A stretch of DNA of 64,000 bases from NCBI GenBank assembly GCA_003612395.1, contig RAYQ01000016.1:62001-126000 (forward strand), given 5' to 3'. Made by a program: the position numbers and the translations under genes. Under the pieces are notes generated by a model. It worked only from the letters and a program-made list of their open reading frames with translations. It was not told the origin of the DNA and did not search any database. How positions within the stretch are numbered: position 1 is the first letter of the stretch; every line of letters begins with the position of its first letter. Below are positions 16,235 to 26,118 of the stretch, piece by piece. Origin of the DNA: Parablautia intestinalis (lineage in GTDB: Bacteria; Bacillota; Clostridia; Lachnospirales; Lachnospiraceae).

Positions 16235-16774
16235 ATGCTGGAGAGATTTTACCCTGATGTTTATATAAGCTCTACATACAAAATCGATTTTGACGAATAT
16301 TACCGCCAGGGTTACAGAGGAATTATTTTTGATATTGATAATACTTTAGTTATCCATGGGGCGCCGGCAGATAAAAGAAGCGCAGAGCTGATAGAAAAGC
16401 TACACAATATGGGATTCCAAATATTATTTTTATCCAATAATAAGGAGCCCAGAGTAAAAATGTTCAGCGATGCCGTTAAGGGGAAATATATTTTCAAGGC
16501 AGGAAAACCGGGGAAAAAAGGATATCTGCAGGCTATGGAGATGCTGGGGACGGACAAAAGAACCACGCTTTTTGTAGGCGATCAATTGTTTACGGATGTG
16601 TGGGGAGCCAGAAATACAGGCATTTTCTCCATTTTGGTTCAGCCCATTGATAAAAAAGAGGAAATCCAGATTGTATTAAAACGCTATCTGGAAAAGGCGG
16701 TGCTTACTTTTTACAGGCTTAAGTGCCGGAAAGAGGGAAAAAAGTATTTGGAGGAGGGAACAGATGGAGATTAA
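16235..16774 (+). CDS. yqeG: YqeG-family HAD phosphatase
   Basis: 179 residues of the HAD superfamily, subclass IIIA. All HAD motifs are visible: DIDNTL (nucleophile Asp, residue 30 region), FLSNN, the lysine in AGKPGKKG, and VGDQLFTDV. YqeG proteins are conserved in Firmicutes and are thought to act on phosphatidylglycerophosphate or a related substrate; activity is not certain. The gene overlaps aroE by 11 bases, and this pairing with shikimate genes is common in clostridia. Confidence 0.88.
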   Translation: MLERFYPDVYISSTYKIDFDEYYRQGYRGIIFDIDNTLVIHGAPADKRSAELIEKLHNMGFQILFLSNNKEPRVKMFSDAVKGKYIFKAGKPGKKGYLQAMEMLGTDKRTTLFVGDQLFTDVWGARNTGIFSILVQPIDKKEEIQIVLKRYLEKAVLTFYRLKCRKEGKKYLEEGTDGD

Positions 16775-17636
16775 TGGTTATACGAGGACCTGCGGACTTA
16801 TGGGAAATCCCGTAGAGCACACGATGTCCCCGCTGATCCACAATACGCTGGCAAAAAAGCTTTGCCATAATCTTGTTTATATACCTTTTCACGTGGAGCA
16901 GGGGAAGGAAGCAGATGCTGTAAAAGGCGCCTTTGCTCTTAACTTTTTGGGACTTAATGTGACGGTACCGTATAAAAGTAAAGTAATGGACAGTCTGACA
17001 GAAATTGATGAGCTGGCAGAAAAAATCGGCGCTGTCAATACATTGGTGCGCACGCCAAATGGATTTAAGGGATACAACACGGATATGTTGGGGCTTTATC
17101 GCGCCATGTGTAGCGAAGGGATACAGATAGAGGGAGAGGATGTGATTTTGTTAGGAGCAGGGGGTGCAGCCAGGGCAGTTGCGTTTTTGTGCGCATCCAA
17201 AAATGCTGCCAGGGTTTATCTGCTTAACCGCTCGAAGGACAAAGCAGAGGCTGTTGCAAAAGAAGTCAATGAAAAATCGGGGAGGGACTGCATTTATCCC
17301 ATGGCTCTTGATGATTATCGTTCTTTGCCGGATAAAAAGTTTCTGGCTGTTCAGGCAACCAGCGTTGGGCTGTATCCGGATGCAGACAGAGCGGTTATTG
17401 AGGATGAAGAATTTTACCGGAAAATACATACCGGATATGATCTGATTTACAGGCCTTGTGAGACAAAATTTATGGCTCTTACGAAAAAGCAGAGAGGCAG
17501 TGCATTTCACGGACTTAAAATGCTTTTGTATCAGGGAATAATCGCTTATGAGCTTTGGAATAAATTATCCGTTTCAGAAGAAATGGCTTTGGAAGTATAT
17601 TGCATGCTACAGGAAAAAATGGAAATAAACGTATGA
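16764..17636 (+). CDS. aroE: Shikimate dehydrogenase (AroE)
   Basis: 290 residues. It reduces 3-dehydroshikimate with NADPH in the cytoplasm. The substrate site shows EHTMSPLIHN, the catalytic lysine lies in NVTVPYKSKVM, and the NADP site is LLGAGGAARA followed by LLNRSKDKAE. NTDMLG supplies the conserved aspartate. GGAGGAGGG precedes the start, which lies inside the end of yqeG. Its stop overlaps the aroK start (ATGA), so aroE and aroK are translationally coupled. Confidence 0.95.
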   Translation: MEINGYTRTCGLMGNPVEHTMSPLIHNTLAKKLCHNLVYIPFHVEQGKEADAVKGAFALNFLGLNVTVPYKSKVMDSLTEIDELAEKIGAVNTLVRTPNGFKGYNTDMLGLYRAMCSEGIQIEGEDVILLGAGGAARAVAFLCASKNAARVYLLNRSKDKAEAVAKEVNEKSGRDCIYPMALDDYRSLPDKKFLAVQATSVGLYPDADRAVIEDEEFYRKIHTGYDLIYRPCETKFMALTKKQRGSAFHGLKMLLYQGIIAYELWNKLSVSEEMALEVYCMLQEKMEINV

Positions 17637-18148
17637 AAAATAACATTATATTAATAGGCTTTATGGGAAGCGGTAAGACAAGTGTGGGTATCAGGCTGTC
17701 TTACTTCCTGAAACAGACTATGATTGACACGGATAAGTGGATAGAAAGGTGTCAGCAGATGTCTGTGTCGGATTTATTTGCCCTGAAAGGGGAAGAAGCT
17801 TTTAGGGCTATGGAAACGGACTGCCTGAAGGAGTTGATCCGTACCGTTGATCAGCAGATTATTTCTGTTGGAGGCGGGCTTCCCATGCGGGAAGAAAATC
17901 ACGGACTTTTGAAAATACTGGGGAAGGTGGTATATCTTAGAGTAACCCCTGAGGTCGTTTATAAAAGATTAAAGTCAGACACCACAAGACCACTTTTGCA
18001 GGTGGAAAATCCCATGGAGAGAATCAGGGAACTGCTTGGGGTACGTGCGCCTGTATATGAGGCATGTGCGGATGTGGTGGTTGACGTTTCGGACAAAACC
18101 TTTGAGCAGATAATAAAGGAAATTGCCAGGGCAGTAAAACCGGCTTAG
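17633..18148 (+). CDS. aroK: Shikimate kinase (AroK)
   Basis: 171 residues, usual length. Walker A GFMGSGKTS at residues 9-17, the shikimate-binding DTDKWIE region, GGGLP and the lid arginine segment DTTRPLL are all present. It phosphorylates shikimate at O3 with ATP. The start is the ATG of an ATGA overlap with the aroE stop; an in-frame ATG at 17600 lies within aroE and lacks support. Confidence 0.95.
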   Translation: MKNNIILIGFMGSGKTSVGIRLSYFLKQTMIDTDKWIERCQQMSVSDLFALKGEEAFRAMETDCLKELIRTVDQQIISVGGGLPMREENHGLLKILGKVVYLRVTPEVVYKRLKSDTTRPLLQVENPMERIRELLGVRAPVYEACADVVVDVSDKTFEQIIKEIARAVKPA

Positions 18149-18211
18149 GTATTATCTGCCCTGAAAAAGCAACAGCCGGTTAAAAATTGACTGGAGAAAG
18201 GAAAAGCAAAA

Positions 18212-18643
18212 ATGAAGCTGTTAGTCATCAACGGGCCTAATATTAATTTTCTGGGAATCAGGGAAAAAAGTGTATATGGTACACAAAACTATGATTATCT
18301 TTTGAATTTGATTGAGGAAAGGGGAAAGGAGCGCGATACGGACGTAAGCGTTTTCCAGAGCAATCATGAGGGGGCTATTATTGACAGGATCCAGGAGGCC
18401 TGCTTTGACGGCACCGGGGGGATTATAATTAATCCGGGAGCTTATACCCATTATAGCTATGCCATCAGAGATGCACTCGCAAGCATTGCTGTGCCCAAGG
18501 TGGAAATTCACATTTCAGACATTACAAAACGGGAAGAATTTCGAAAAACATCTGTAACGGCACCGGTATGCGATAAACAGATTTACGGGCACGGCTTAGA
18601 GGGATATCTGGAGGCAATTGATTATATTCTTGATAATTCCTGA
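18212..18643 (+). CDS. aroQ: Type II 3-dehydroquinate dehydratase (AroQ)
   Basis: 143 residues, the dodecameric type II enzyme that converts 3-dehydroquinate to 3-dehydroshikimate. Family marks: INGPNINFLG at the N-terminus, the catalytic-loop tyrosine and arginine region (GIREKSVYG), FQSNHEGAI, and INPGAYTHYS. GGAGAAAGGA precedes the ATG. It follows aroK by 63 bases and completes three consecutive shikimate-pathway genes. Confidence 0.95.
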   Translation: MKLLVINGPNINFLGIREKSVYGTQNYDYLLNLIEERGKERDTDVSVFQSNHEGAIIDRIQEACFDGTGGIIINPGAYTHYSYAIRDALASIAVPKVEIHISDITKREEFRKTSVTAPVCDKQIYGHGLEGYLEAIDYILDNS

Positions 18644-18670
18644 AAATTTTAAGGTTATCCAAGAAAGTGG

Positions 18671-18699
18671 TTGAAAAATATCATTTTTTATATTACACT
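18671..18699 (+). promoter_or_regulatory. Predicted promoter of efp
   Basis: TTGAAA (18671-18676), 17 bases, TACACT (18694-18699), 42 bases upstream of the efp start codon. Confidence 0.55.
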
Positions 18700-18740
18700 G
18701 ATAAAGAATTATAACGTGAAAATTTTAGGAGGAATATTTT

Positions 18741-19298
18741 ATGATTTCTGCAGGTGATTTCAGGAATGGTATTACGATTGAGTTAGATAATAATGTTTAC
18801 CAGATTATTGAGTTTCAGCATGTTAAGCCTGGCAAGGGCGCGGCATTTGTCAGAACGAAACTGAAAAACATCAAGAATGGCGGCGTAGTGGAAAAAACTT
18901 TCAGACCTACTGAAAAATGTCCACAGGCACGTATTGATAGAAAAGATATGCAGTACTTATATTCAGACGGAGAACTGTATAACTTCATGGACGTTGAAAC
19001 ATATGATCAGATTGCTCTTAACGGAGAGGCCGTTGGAGATGCGCTCAAATTTGTAAAAGAAAACGAAATGGTTAAGATTTGCTCCCATAATGGAAGCGTA
19101 TTCTCAGTAGAACCGCCTTTGTTTGTGGAACTGGAGATTGTTGAGACTGAGCCCGGATTTAAAGGCGATACGGCTACAGGCGCTACCAAGCCCGCTACGG
19201 TGGAGACAGGTGCAAATGTTAATGTACCTTTATTCGTTGAGACGCATGATGTAATTAAGATCGATACCAGAACAGGCGAGTACCTTTCCAGGGTATAA
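18741..19298 (+). CDS. efp: Elongation factor P
   Basis: 185 residues, full length. EF-P enters the ribosome beside a stalled P-site tRNA and helps form bonds at proline runs. The first domain tip [11 protein letters not shown] holds the lysine that some bacteria modify; no modification enzyme is visible nearby. The C-terminal domain has the [16 protein letters not shown] signature (in part). AGGAGG precedes the ATG and a terminator follows, so it is likely a single-gene unit. Confidence 0.97.
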   Translation: MISAGDFRNGITIELDNNVYQIIEFQHVKPGKGAAFVRTKLKNIKNGGVVEKTFRPTEKCPQARIDRKDMQYLYSDGELYNFMDVETYDQIALNGEAVGDALKFVKENEMVKICSHNGSVFSVEPPLFVELEIVETEPGFKGDTATGATKPATVETGANVNVPLFVETHDVIKIDTRTGEYLSRV

Positions 19299-19334
19299 GC
19301 CGCAGTGACGGAATGTCCTGTCAGTAAAAGCTTG

Positions 19335-19365
19335 AAAGACAATGAGAATTCATTGTCTTTTTTTT
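19335..19365 (+). terminator. Rho-independent terminator after efp
   Basis: AAAGACAATGA (19335-19345) pairs with TCATTGTCTTT (19350-19360), four-base loop, followed by more T. The rest of the gap to 19552 shows AT-rich sequence and a fragment resembling repeat family A (GCACGCTTTGCGAATTA at 19415) but no clear promoter. Confidence 0.92.
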
Positions 19366-19552
19366 ACAATAAGTTAATCTTTACGATAATTATTTCTGTA
19401 AAAACATCAGATAGCACGCTTTGCGAATTATTTTTATGTTTATAAGTCAAAGCAGGAGCTGCCTGACTTTATTCGTTCAAGCAAAATCTATACAAATCTG
19501 TATAAAATCTCCACCACAAAATACAAACTAAAATTGAAAGGAAAAAGTATTT

Positions 19553-20551
19553 ATGAACAACACATCTGTAAACTTCACATCTTTTACCCGGATAATTCTT
19601 AAAAATCTCCAGGAAATGCTTGGGGAAAATTATTCTGTTTTTTCTCAGAACGTTACAAAAAATAATGGCATTGAGCTGACCGGCGTTATTGCAAAGAGGA
19701 AAGGATGTAACGCCTCACCTACCATTTATATCAATGAATTTTATCATGACGGCATGGCAGAGCCGGAGATAAAGCAAGTTGTGGATATGCTATATGATGA
19801 TTTCCAGGCAGCCGAATTTGAGGATGATGTGGATTTGTCAGAATTTATCGAATTTGAAACGGCAAAAAAGAAGATTGCATTTAAGCTGGTCCACGGGGAA
19901 CAGAACAGAGAACTGTTGAAATTAATTCCCCACAGACTTTTTTATAATCTTGCCATGGTCTTTTACTACACGGTTCAGGAAACTCCTTTTTACGGAAAAG
20001 CAGCTATTTTGGTTTATAATACCCACATGCAGCGCTGGGGAACAAATGAAGAGGAATTGTATCAGATTGCGATGGAAAATACGCCGGCTTTATTTCCCGG
20101 TGTGATTGACAGTATGCAGGATGTTATGCGCGGTATTTTGGAGGAAGGATTAAAAGAGGAGATTTTACCTGCAGAACAAGGAAAGGAAAAGTCCGCAATA
20201 TCAGGTGAAAACCAGACAGACGATCTTGCAGGACAGATCCTGGAGGATGTGAAAGAAATGAAAATGCCCATGTATGTACTCACCAATCAGCAAAAGCTCT
20301 ATGGGGCAGCCTGCATGTTGTACCCCGGTGTACTAAAAGCATTCAGCGAAGAAAACGGCCAGGATTTTTATGTGCTTCCAAGTTCTGTACATGAAGTCAT
20401 TTTGATTCCGGCTGAGCCCGGCACGAATGAGGCGCTGCTTCGGGAAATTGTCACAGAAATAAACCGGACACAGGTTGCGAAAGATGAAGTTCTGGCGGAT
20501 TCTATTTATTACTACAGCAGAAACAGGGATCAGATCATCTGGCTTTCCTAA
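19553..20551 (+). CDS. DUF5688-like protein
   Basis: 332 residues without signal peptide or membrane segments. The pattern of an N-terminal ~60-residue module (NGIELTGVIAKRKG, then PTIYINEFY), a middle stretch NLAMVFYYTV and a C-terminal MYVLTNQQKLYGAACMLYPG block followed by FYVLPSSVHEVIL matches the DUF5688 family that I know almost only from Lachnospiraceae, often in several copies per genome. Function is unknown. A GAAAGGAAAAAG site precedes the ATG. Its stop codon is joined directly to a palindromic repeat and a terminator. Confidence 0.75.
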   Translation: MNNTSVNFTSFTRIILKNLQEMLGENYSVFSQNVTKNNGIELTGVIAKRKGCNASPTIYINEFYHDGMAEPEIKQVVDMLYDDFQAAEFEDDVDLSEFIEFETAKKKIAFKLVHGEQNRELLKLIPHRLFYNLAMVFYYTVQETPFYGKAAILVYNTHMQRWGTNEEELYQIAMENTPALFPGVIDSMQDVMRGILEEGLKEEILPAEQGKEKSAISGENQTDDLAGQILEDVKEMKMPMYVLTNQQKLYGAACMLYPGVLKAFSEENGQDFYVLPSSVHEVILIPAEPGTNEALLREIVTEINRTQVAKDEVLADSIYYYSRNRDQIIWLS

Positions 20552-20586
20552 AACGCTGCCATGCTTCGCGGGCCGGCTTATTGTAA
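20551..20586 (-). repeat. Dispersed palindromic repeat family A, copy 2
   Basis: Starts at the last base of the DUF5688 stop codon. The + strand reads AAACGCTGCCATGCTTCGCG then GGCCGGCTTATTGTAA, the reverse complement of the family pattern. It lies just before a terminator. Confidence 0.8.
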
Positions 20587-20596
20587 TGCGAAAAAC

Positions 20597-20630
20597 GGAG
20601 GGAGCTTTCCTGAAGCTTCCTCCATTTTTT
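20597..20630 (+). terminator. Rho-independent terminator after the DUF5688 gene
   Basis: GGAGGGAGCTT (20597-20607) pairs with AAGCTTCCTCC (20613-20623), with one G-T mismatch region, followed by a T run. Confidence 0.88.
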
Positions 20631-20660
20631 TACTTTACAATATTTTTATGAATGACATAC

Positions 20661-20689
20661 TAGACAATCGGCATAAGTTATGTTATTAT
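20661..20689 (+). promoter_or_regulatory. Predicted promoter of tRNA-Arg
   Basis: TAGACA (20661-20666), 17 bases, TATTAT (20684-20689), 40 bases before the tRNA 5' end. Confidence 0.6.
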
Positions 20690-20729
20690 GTTTACGGTGA
20701 TGTAACAAATTTGTAATATTTTAATGTAT

Positions 20730-20801
20730 GCACCCGTAGTCTAACGGATAGAACGAAGGCCTCCGACGCCTTTAATGCAGGTTCGATTCCTGTCGGGTGC
20801 A
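20730..20801 (+). tRNA. tRNA-Arg (anticodon CCG)
   Basis: 72-base cloverleaf. Acceptor GCACCCG pairs with CGGGTGC; the anticodon stem AAGGC/GCCTT encloses CTCCGAC, giving anticodon CCG for CGG codons; the T arm contains GGTTCGATTCC. The discriminator is A and no CCA is encoded. The following 120 bases hold no gene. Confidence 0.95.
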
Positions 20802-20922
20802 TTTACATCACCTATTATGAGGGCGGCCGGTAATTTCCGGCTCTTATATTTTAAAAGACAGTGCAGATACCGGTTTATTTTCCGGTTCATGCTGCACAAA
20901 TAATTATTCGGAAAGGAAGTTT

Positions 20923-22230
20923 ATGAGCCATTCAGATCAGAACAAAACGCATGGGAAAGATAAGTTCATATCAGCTTTAAACTGGATCATGGACCATAGT
21001 AAGATTGTAATGCCTCTTGTTCTTGTTTTTTGTGTGTTGCTTACTATTATAGTGGCTGTGAATGCGAATCACAAAAAAGCTCTTGAAAAAGAGGAGCAGC
21101 AGGCTGCCATGGCATTGGCCTCCGGTGAAGGAGAGGCTTCCGGGGAGGAAGGTGATAAGGTTCCTGCACCTGCTCTGGAAAAAAATGCATATCCTGAATT
21201 AAACCAGTTAATTTGTTCCTATTATGATGCGCAGGCGTCAGGGGATATGGAAACGATTACTTCCCTGAACACCTATTTGAACGAAATTGAGACAATACGT
21301 GTGCAGGAGCTGAGCAAGTATATTGACTCCTATTCGGTGATGGATGTCTATACGAAGCCGGGAATGGAAGAGAATACTTACGTGGCGTATGTATGCTCAG
21401 AGGTGAAGTTTACAGATGCGGATCAGGCCCTTCCGGGAATGCAGACCTATTATATAGGACTTAATGATGCGGGAGAGTATTTTATAAATGACGGTACCTA
21501 TGATGACGTCATCTGGAATTATATTAAGGAAGCTACTCTGCAGGATGATGTAGTGGATCTTAACAACAAAATTACGGTAGAGTACAATGAGCGGCTTACA
21601 CAGGACGAAGAACTGAATGAATTCATTGCTTATCTGAAAGAAAAAATCAACAAGGACGTAGGTGAAATTCTGGCGGCAGCAGAAGTGCCTGAGGAAACTG
21701 AGGCGGAAACCGCTGCGGAATCTGAGGAAGAAACACCTGCGGAGAGTGGTCAGACACAGAACGTGATCCGGACTGTTCGCGCAACAGATGTTGTCAATAT
21801 CAGAAAGTCCGACAGCGAAGAGGCGGATAAGATTGATAAAGCGCAGGTTGGACAGGAATTTACTTTAGTTGAGGAAAGAGGCAACGGGTGGAGCGAAGTT
21901 GAATACAACGGCAGCAGTGCGTACATTAAAAGCGATTATCTGGAAGTAGTTTCAGAGGAAACAGTGGATGCTGTGGTTGCTGATAATGGGCAGCAGAGCG
22001 AAGATACTCAGCCAGAGCCGTCAACCGCATCATCCGGGAGCGGGAACGGCGGCAAGGTAAAGGTAAAGGAAAGCGTCAAGATACGTAAAAGCGCAAGTAC
22101 GGATGCAGAAGCTCTTGGCACAGCCTACGAGGGCGATGAATTGGAGCTTGTGATGAAGCAGGCTGATGGCTGGACAAAGGTGAAATACAATGGGCAGACA
22201 GCTTTTGTTAAGTCTGATTATGTAGAGTAA
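20923..22230 (+). CDS. Membrane-anchored protein with two bacterial SH3 domains
   Basis: 435 residues. A short cytoplasmic tail and one membrane segment (about residues 28-48, MPLVLVFCVLLTIIVAV) anchor an extracellular region. That region has a helical/alpha-beta domain (about 85-245), an acidic linker rich in E, T and A, and two SH3b repeats (about 283-345 and 378-435), each with the VNIRKS or VKIRKS motif and ending SAYIKSDYLE or TAFVKSDYVE. Such domains commonly bind cell wall. No catalytic domain is recognised. GGAAAGGAAG precedes the ATG and a terminator follows. Confidence 0.8.
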   Translation: MSHSDQNKTHGKDKFISALNWIMDHSKIVMPLVLVFCVLLTIIVAVNANHKKALEKEEQQAAMALASGEGEASGEEGDKVPAPALEKNAYPELNQLICSYYDAQASGDMETITSLNTYLNEIETIRVQELSKYIDSYSVMDVYTKPGMEENTYVAYVCSEVKFTDADQALPGMQTYYIGLNDAGEYFINDGTYDDVIWNYIKEATLQDDVVDLNNKITVEYNERLTQDEELNEFIAYLKEKINKDVGEILAAAEVPEETEAETAAESEEETPAESGQTQNVIRTVRATDVVNIRKSDSEEADKIDKAQVGQEFTLVEERGNGWSEVEYNGSSAYIKSDYLEVVSEETVDAVVADNGQQSEDTQPEPSTASSGSGNGGKVKVKESVKIRKSASTDAEALGTAYEGDELELVMKQADGWTKVKYNGQTAFVKSDYVE

Positions 22231-22318
22231 AGGCCGGAATGTGCAAACTCAGTAAATAGGAATTTACAGATAAATGCATATACGGGGAGTATAAAAATAA
22301 AATAGCAGGAAATAATAA

Positions 22319-22348
22319 AACAGGATGATACTATGCATCCTGTTTTTT
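22319..22348 (+). terminator. Rho-independent terminator after the SH3 protein gene
   Basis: AACAGGATG (22319-22327) pairs with CATCCTGTT (22336-22344), followed by TTTT. A family A repeat begins five bases later. Confidence 0.9.
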
Positions 22349-22352
22349 ATTT

Positions 22353-22387
22353 AATAAGCTGTCCCGAGCAGCATGACAGCGTTTGAT
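22353..22387 (+). repeat. Dispersed palindromic repeat family A, copy 3
   Basis: AATAAGCTGTC followed by CCGAGCAGCAT and GACAGCGTTTGAT; CTGTC and GACAG form the stem. It directly follows a terminator and is followed 18 bases later by a family B repeat. Confidence 0.85.
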
Positions 22388-22405
22388 GTGCAGGACCGAT
22401 GGAGG

Positions 22406-22471
22406 TTTAGCATAAGGACAGAGCGCGCAGCGTGCTGGAATGTTTGTGCTTAACGCTCAAATTTGCAGGCT
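22406..22471 (+). repeat. Dispersed repeat family B, full copy
   Basis: Starts TTTAGCATAAGGA and ends TTTGTGCTTAACG-CTCAAATTTGCAGGCT, parallel to 26119-26185. It ends 21 bases before the next start codon, whose AUGGAGG-type Shine-Dalgarno follows immediately. Confidence 0.85.
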
Positions 22472-22492
22472 ATTAAAGGCATGGAGGATTAG

Positions 22493-22924
22493 ATGAAAAG
22501 TGATGATGTAAAAATTTTACAGGAAGTTCAGAAAAATACAAAGATGGCGATAAAGGCAATTGATACTATCAGTGAAAAAATTTATGACGATGACTTATCC
22601 ATGCATGTCACAAGGGAGTCTATGCGGTATGCGGATATTTATAATAAAGCAACTGACAGACTGCTAAATGGAAAGGCGGCCTCCTATAGGGAAACAGGGT
22701 TTCAGGATATGATGCTGAAGGGAGGCGTGCGGGCAAATACCATGTTAAATACCAGCACAAGCCATATTGCAGAGCTGATGATACAGGGCTCAAACAGGGG
22801 CCTTACCAGTATGTGGAAGGCCGTTAATCATTATGAGAATGCCGGAAATATTTCCATGGAAATTGCAAAAGAACTGATGGATTTTGAGGAAAAAAATATT
22901 GAACGGCTGAAGCAGTATCTGTAA
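22493..22924 (+). CDS. Conserved helical protein of unknown function, 143 residues
   Basis: A soluble, almost all-helical protein with heptad-like spacing. Features include IKAIDTISEKIYDDDLSMHV near the N-terminus (in part AIDTISEKI) and a central TSTSHIAELMIQGSNRG stretch, ending in the acidic-basic helix DFEEKNIERL. The pattern suggests a four-helix bundle of the DUF2383/ferritin-like sort, but the metal-binding E-x-x-H pairs of ferritins are not evident. I recognise homologs in Lachnospiraceae genomes without known function. Its leader consists of tandem dispersed repeats (families A and B). Confidence 0.7.
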   Translation: MKSDDVKILQEVQKNTKMAIKAIDTISEKIYDDDLSMHVTRESMRYADIYNKATDRLLNGKAASYRETGFQDMMLKGGVRANTMLNTSTSHIAELMIQGSNRGLTSMWKAVNHYENAGNISMEIAKELMDFEEKNIERLKQYL

Positions 22925-23044
22925 TGGAAAAACAGCACGGAAATGGGATAAAAAATAATGATTATTTAGGAAAATTTGGGAAAATGTTATATAAATTATT
23001 TAAATATCCCCTAAAACTTTTACAATTTACCTGCTTAAAGTATA

Positions 23045-23073
23045 TTGAGATTTTTTCGGGCACGTTATATAAT
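23045..23073 (+). promoter_or_regulatory. Predicted promoter of gdhA
   Basis: TTGAGA (23045-23050), 17 bases, TATAAT (23068-23073), about 140 bases before the gdhA start. The 286-base gap 22925-23210 is AT-rich and holds no gene; the long leader shows no riboswitch I recognise. Confidence 0.65.
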
Positions 23074-23195
23074 ACTTTATAGGGAAAAAATGAATATGCA
23101 GGATATTGCGTCTGTATATTTTTGTATGGTATTTGCAGGTGTTTTTCAATCAAGATTGTATACAAGAATACCGTACTACAATTATACTAAACTAA

Positions 23196-24545
<1,350 letters not shown>

Positions 24546-24556
24546 TTTGATGCTTA

Positions 24557-24588
24557 AAGCCCGGAAACGTGATGTTTCCGGGCTTATT
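24557..24588. terminator. Bidirectional terminator between gdhA and a small - strand gene
   Basis: AAGCCCGGAAAC (24557-24568) pairs perfectly with GTTTCCGGGCTT (24574-24585), five-base loop. T-rich flank on the + strand; the - strand side reads into TTTAAGCATC. Confidence 0.9.
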
Positions 24589-24596
24589 TAAGAAAA

Positions 24597-24767
24597 TTAA
24601 TTATCCTGGTCGTCATGAATTACCGGATATCCGTTTCCCTGGATATCGGTAGTAATATCATTAAGATGCTGTTCTTTTGAGCGTTTTCTTTTTTCATTAA
24701 TGATGCCGCTTTCCCATGCTCCCTTTGGAAAGGTGCGGATACGTTTATTCTTGTTGGTTGCTTTCAT
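24597..24767 (-). CDS. Small basic-acidic protein, 56 residues
   Basis: The frame starts MKATNKNKRIRTFPKGAWES and ends GYPVIHDDQDN. AGGAGG lies seven bases before the ATG, an excellent ribosome-binding site, and the stop codon lies nine bases before a perfect terminator shared with gdhA. These two signals make a real small gene likely although no family is recognised. The N-terminal half is strongly basic (K, R) and the C-terminal end acidic, without a membrane segment. The gap up to 24900 on its promoter side is AT-rich. Confidence 0.65.
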   Translation of the reverse strand: MKATNKNKRIRTFPKGAWESGIINEKRKRSKEQHLNDITTDIQGNGYPVIHDDQDN

Positions 24768-24896
24768 TGTGACCTCCTGATTTTTTACTTTTCACTATTT
24801 ATCCAGTCTTTAAGCCGCCTGCTCATAAACATTATTATGTCATTGAGTAGAATGTTATATTAAAAAATAATGTTTGTATTTCTTGTAAATTCATGG

Positions 24897-24926
24897 TTAA
24901 ATATCAAAAATAAGGTATTTTATAAT
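24897..24926 (+). promoter_or_regulatory. Predicted promoter overlapping an ATG
   Basis: TATAAT (24921-24926) preceded at 18 bases by TTAAAT (24897-24902). Its last bases form the first in-frame ATG of the next gene, so translation must begin at the second ATG (24946). Confidence 0.5.
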
Positions 24927-24945
24927 GGAAGGGGATGGTGTATTT

Positions 24946-25938
24946 ATGCAAATTCCTGCTGAAATAACCGGCTATATAGAAAATTGTCAATCAAAATATA
25001 ATCAGGCGGAGCTTACTGATGCGGCCCGGAAACTTAGTAAGCGTTATCGGGAACAAAATAGCTGTGGTAAGTCATTGATATCTAATGAGGCAGAAGTGCT
25101 GGCATATGTTACCGCAAGGATGCCGGCAACATATGGCGCTGTCTATTCAGCTTTGCGTGAAACATTACTGCGAGTACCGTCTTTGAAGGCAGACTCTGTT
25201 TTGGATGTGGGAGCAGGAACAGGGGCAGCTTCGTATGCAGCGGATGTTTTACTCAATCCTGATAGGATTATCTGCCTGGAGCGCGATTTTCGAATGAGCA
25301 GCATTGGAAAGGAACTCTTTTCAAATGCATCCCTGGCTTTACAGAACGCCGCATGGAAAATTTTCGATATAACAGAAGGCATTCTGCCATATCATGCAGA
25401 CTTAGTTGTTAGTTCTTATGTGTTAAATGAGTTGGATACTCAAAAACTGGATGATACAATTCTAAAATTATGGTCGGCGGCAGACCAGATCCTGCTTCTT
25501 GTGGAGCCGGGTACGCCTAAAGGATATTCCATTTTAAACAGGGCACGAAGCATTCTTTTAAAAGAAAAAGCACATATTATTGCGCCTTGTGTACACGAAA
25601 AGGGTTGCCCATTGCCTGAAAATGACTGGTGCCATTTTACTTGCCGTATTCCCCGCAGCCGGATGCACCGACAGTTGAAATCTGCAGATGCACCGTATGA
25701 AGATGAAAAATTTGCGTATCTGGCTGTTACATCTAAAGAAGTTCCGGTAAATCATGATGGCCGCATTCTTCGCCATCCGGAAATAGGCAAAGGGTATTTG
25801 ACTATGAATGTGTGTACGGAGGAAGGAATCAGGAAAGTGACGTATTCAAAAAAAGATGGTGCGCTCTATAAATCAGCACGCAAATCAGGCGCCGGAGACA
25901 GAATCGCACTTCCGGCTTCCATAGAGGGTAAGAGATAG
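24946..25938 (+). CDS. Rsm22-like SAM-dependent methyltransferase with four-cysteine cluster
   Basis: About 330 residues. A Rossmann methyltransferase core has the SAM motif LDVGAGTGAASYA and a post-motif SSYVLNELD. A cysteine cluster follows, C-x4-5-C then W-C-H-F-x-C (PCVHEKGCPLPENDWCHFTC in part), the signature of the Rsm22/METTL17 family, in which the cysteines bind an iron-sulfur cluster and the protein acts in small-subunit ribosome assembly. The start at 24946 is preferred because a -10 element overlaps the upstream ATG and AAGGGG lies 11 bases before the second ATG. Bacterial members are not well studied. Confidence 0.8.
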   Translation: MQIPAEITGYIENCQSKYNQAELTDAARKLSKRYREQNSCGKSLISNEAEVLAYVTARMPATYGAVYSALRETLLRVPSLKADSVLDVGAGTGAASYAADVLLNPDRIICLERDFRMSSIGKELFSNASLALQNAAWKIFDITEGILPYHADLVVSSYVLNELDTQKLDDTILKLWSAADQILLLVEPGTPKGYSILNRARSILLKEKAHIIAPCVHEKGCPLPENDWCHFTCRIPRSRMHRQLKSADAPYEDEKFAYLAVTSKEVPVNHDGRILRHPEIGKGYLTMNVCTEEGIRKVTYSKKDGALYKSARKSGAGDRIALPASIEGKR

Positions 25939-26010
25939 CCGGTATATTTTTGAATGTTGTCGAATGGGATAAATTATGTTACACTGCCAATAGGACAGAT
26001 TATTTTTATA

Positions 26011-26045
26011 AATAAGCCGGCTTGCGAAGCGCGATGGCGTTTGAT
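26011..26045 (+). repeat. Dispersed palindromic repeat family A, copy 4
   Basis: AATAAGCCGGCTTGCGAAGC then GCGATGGCGTTTGAT. Followed 74 bases later by a family B copy, the same order as at 22353-22471. Confidence 0.85.
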
Positions 26046-26118
26046 GCACACCCGATTGTTATTAAAACAGGAGATAGGTTGAAAAATTAGCCTGACGGCA
26101 GATTTTATCAACCGCAAA

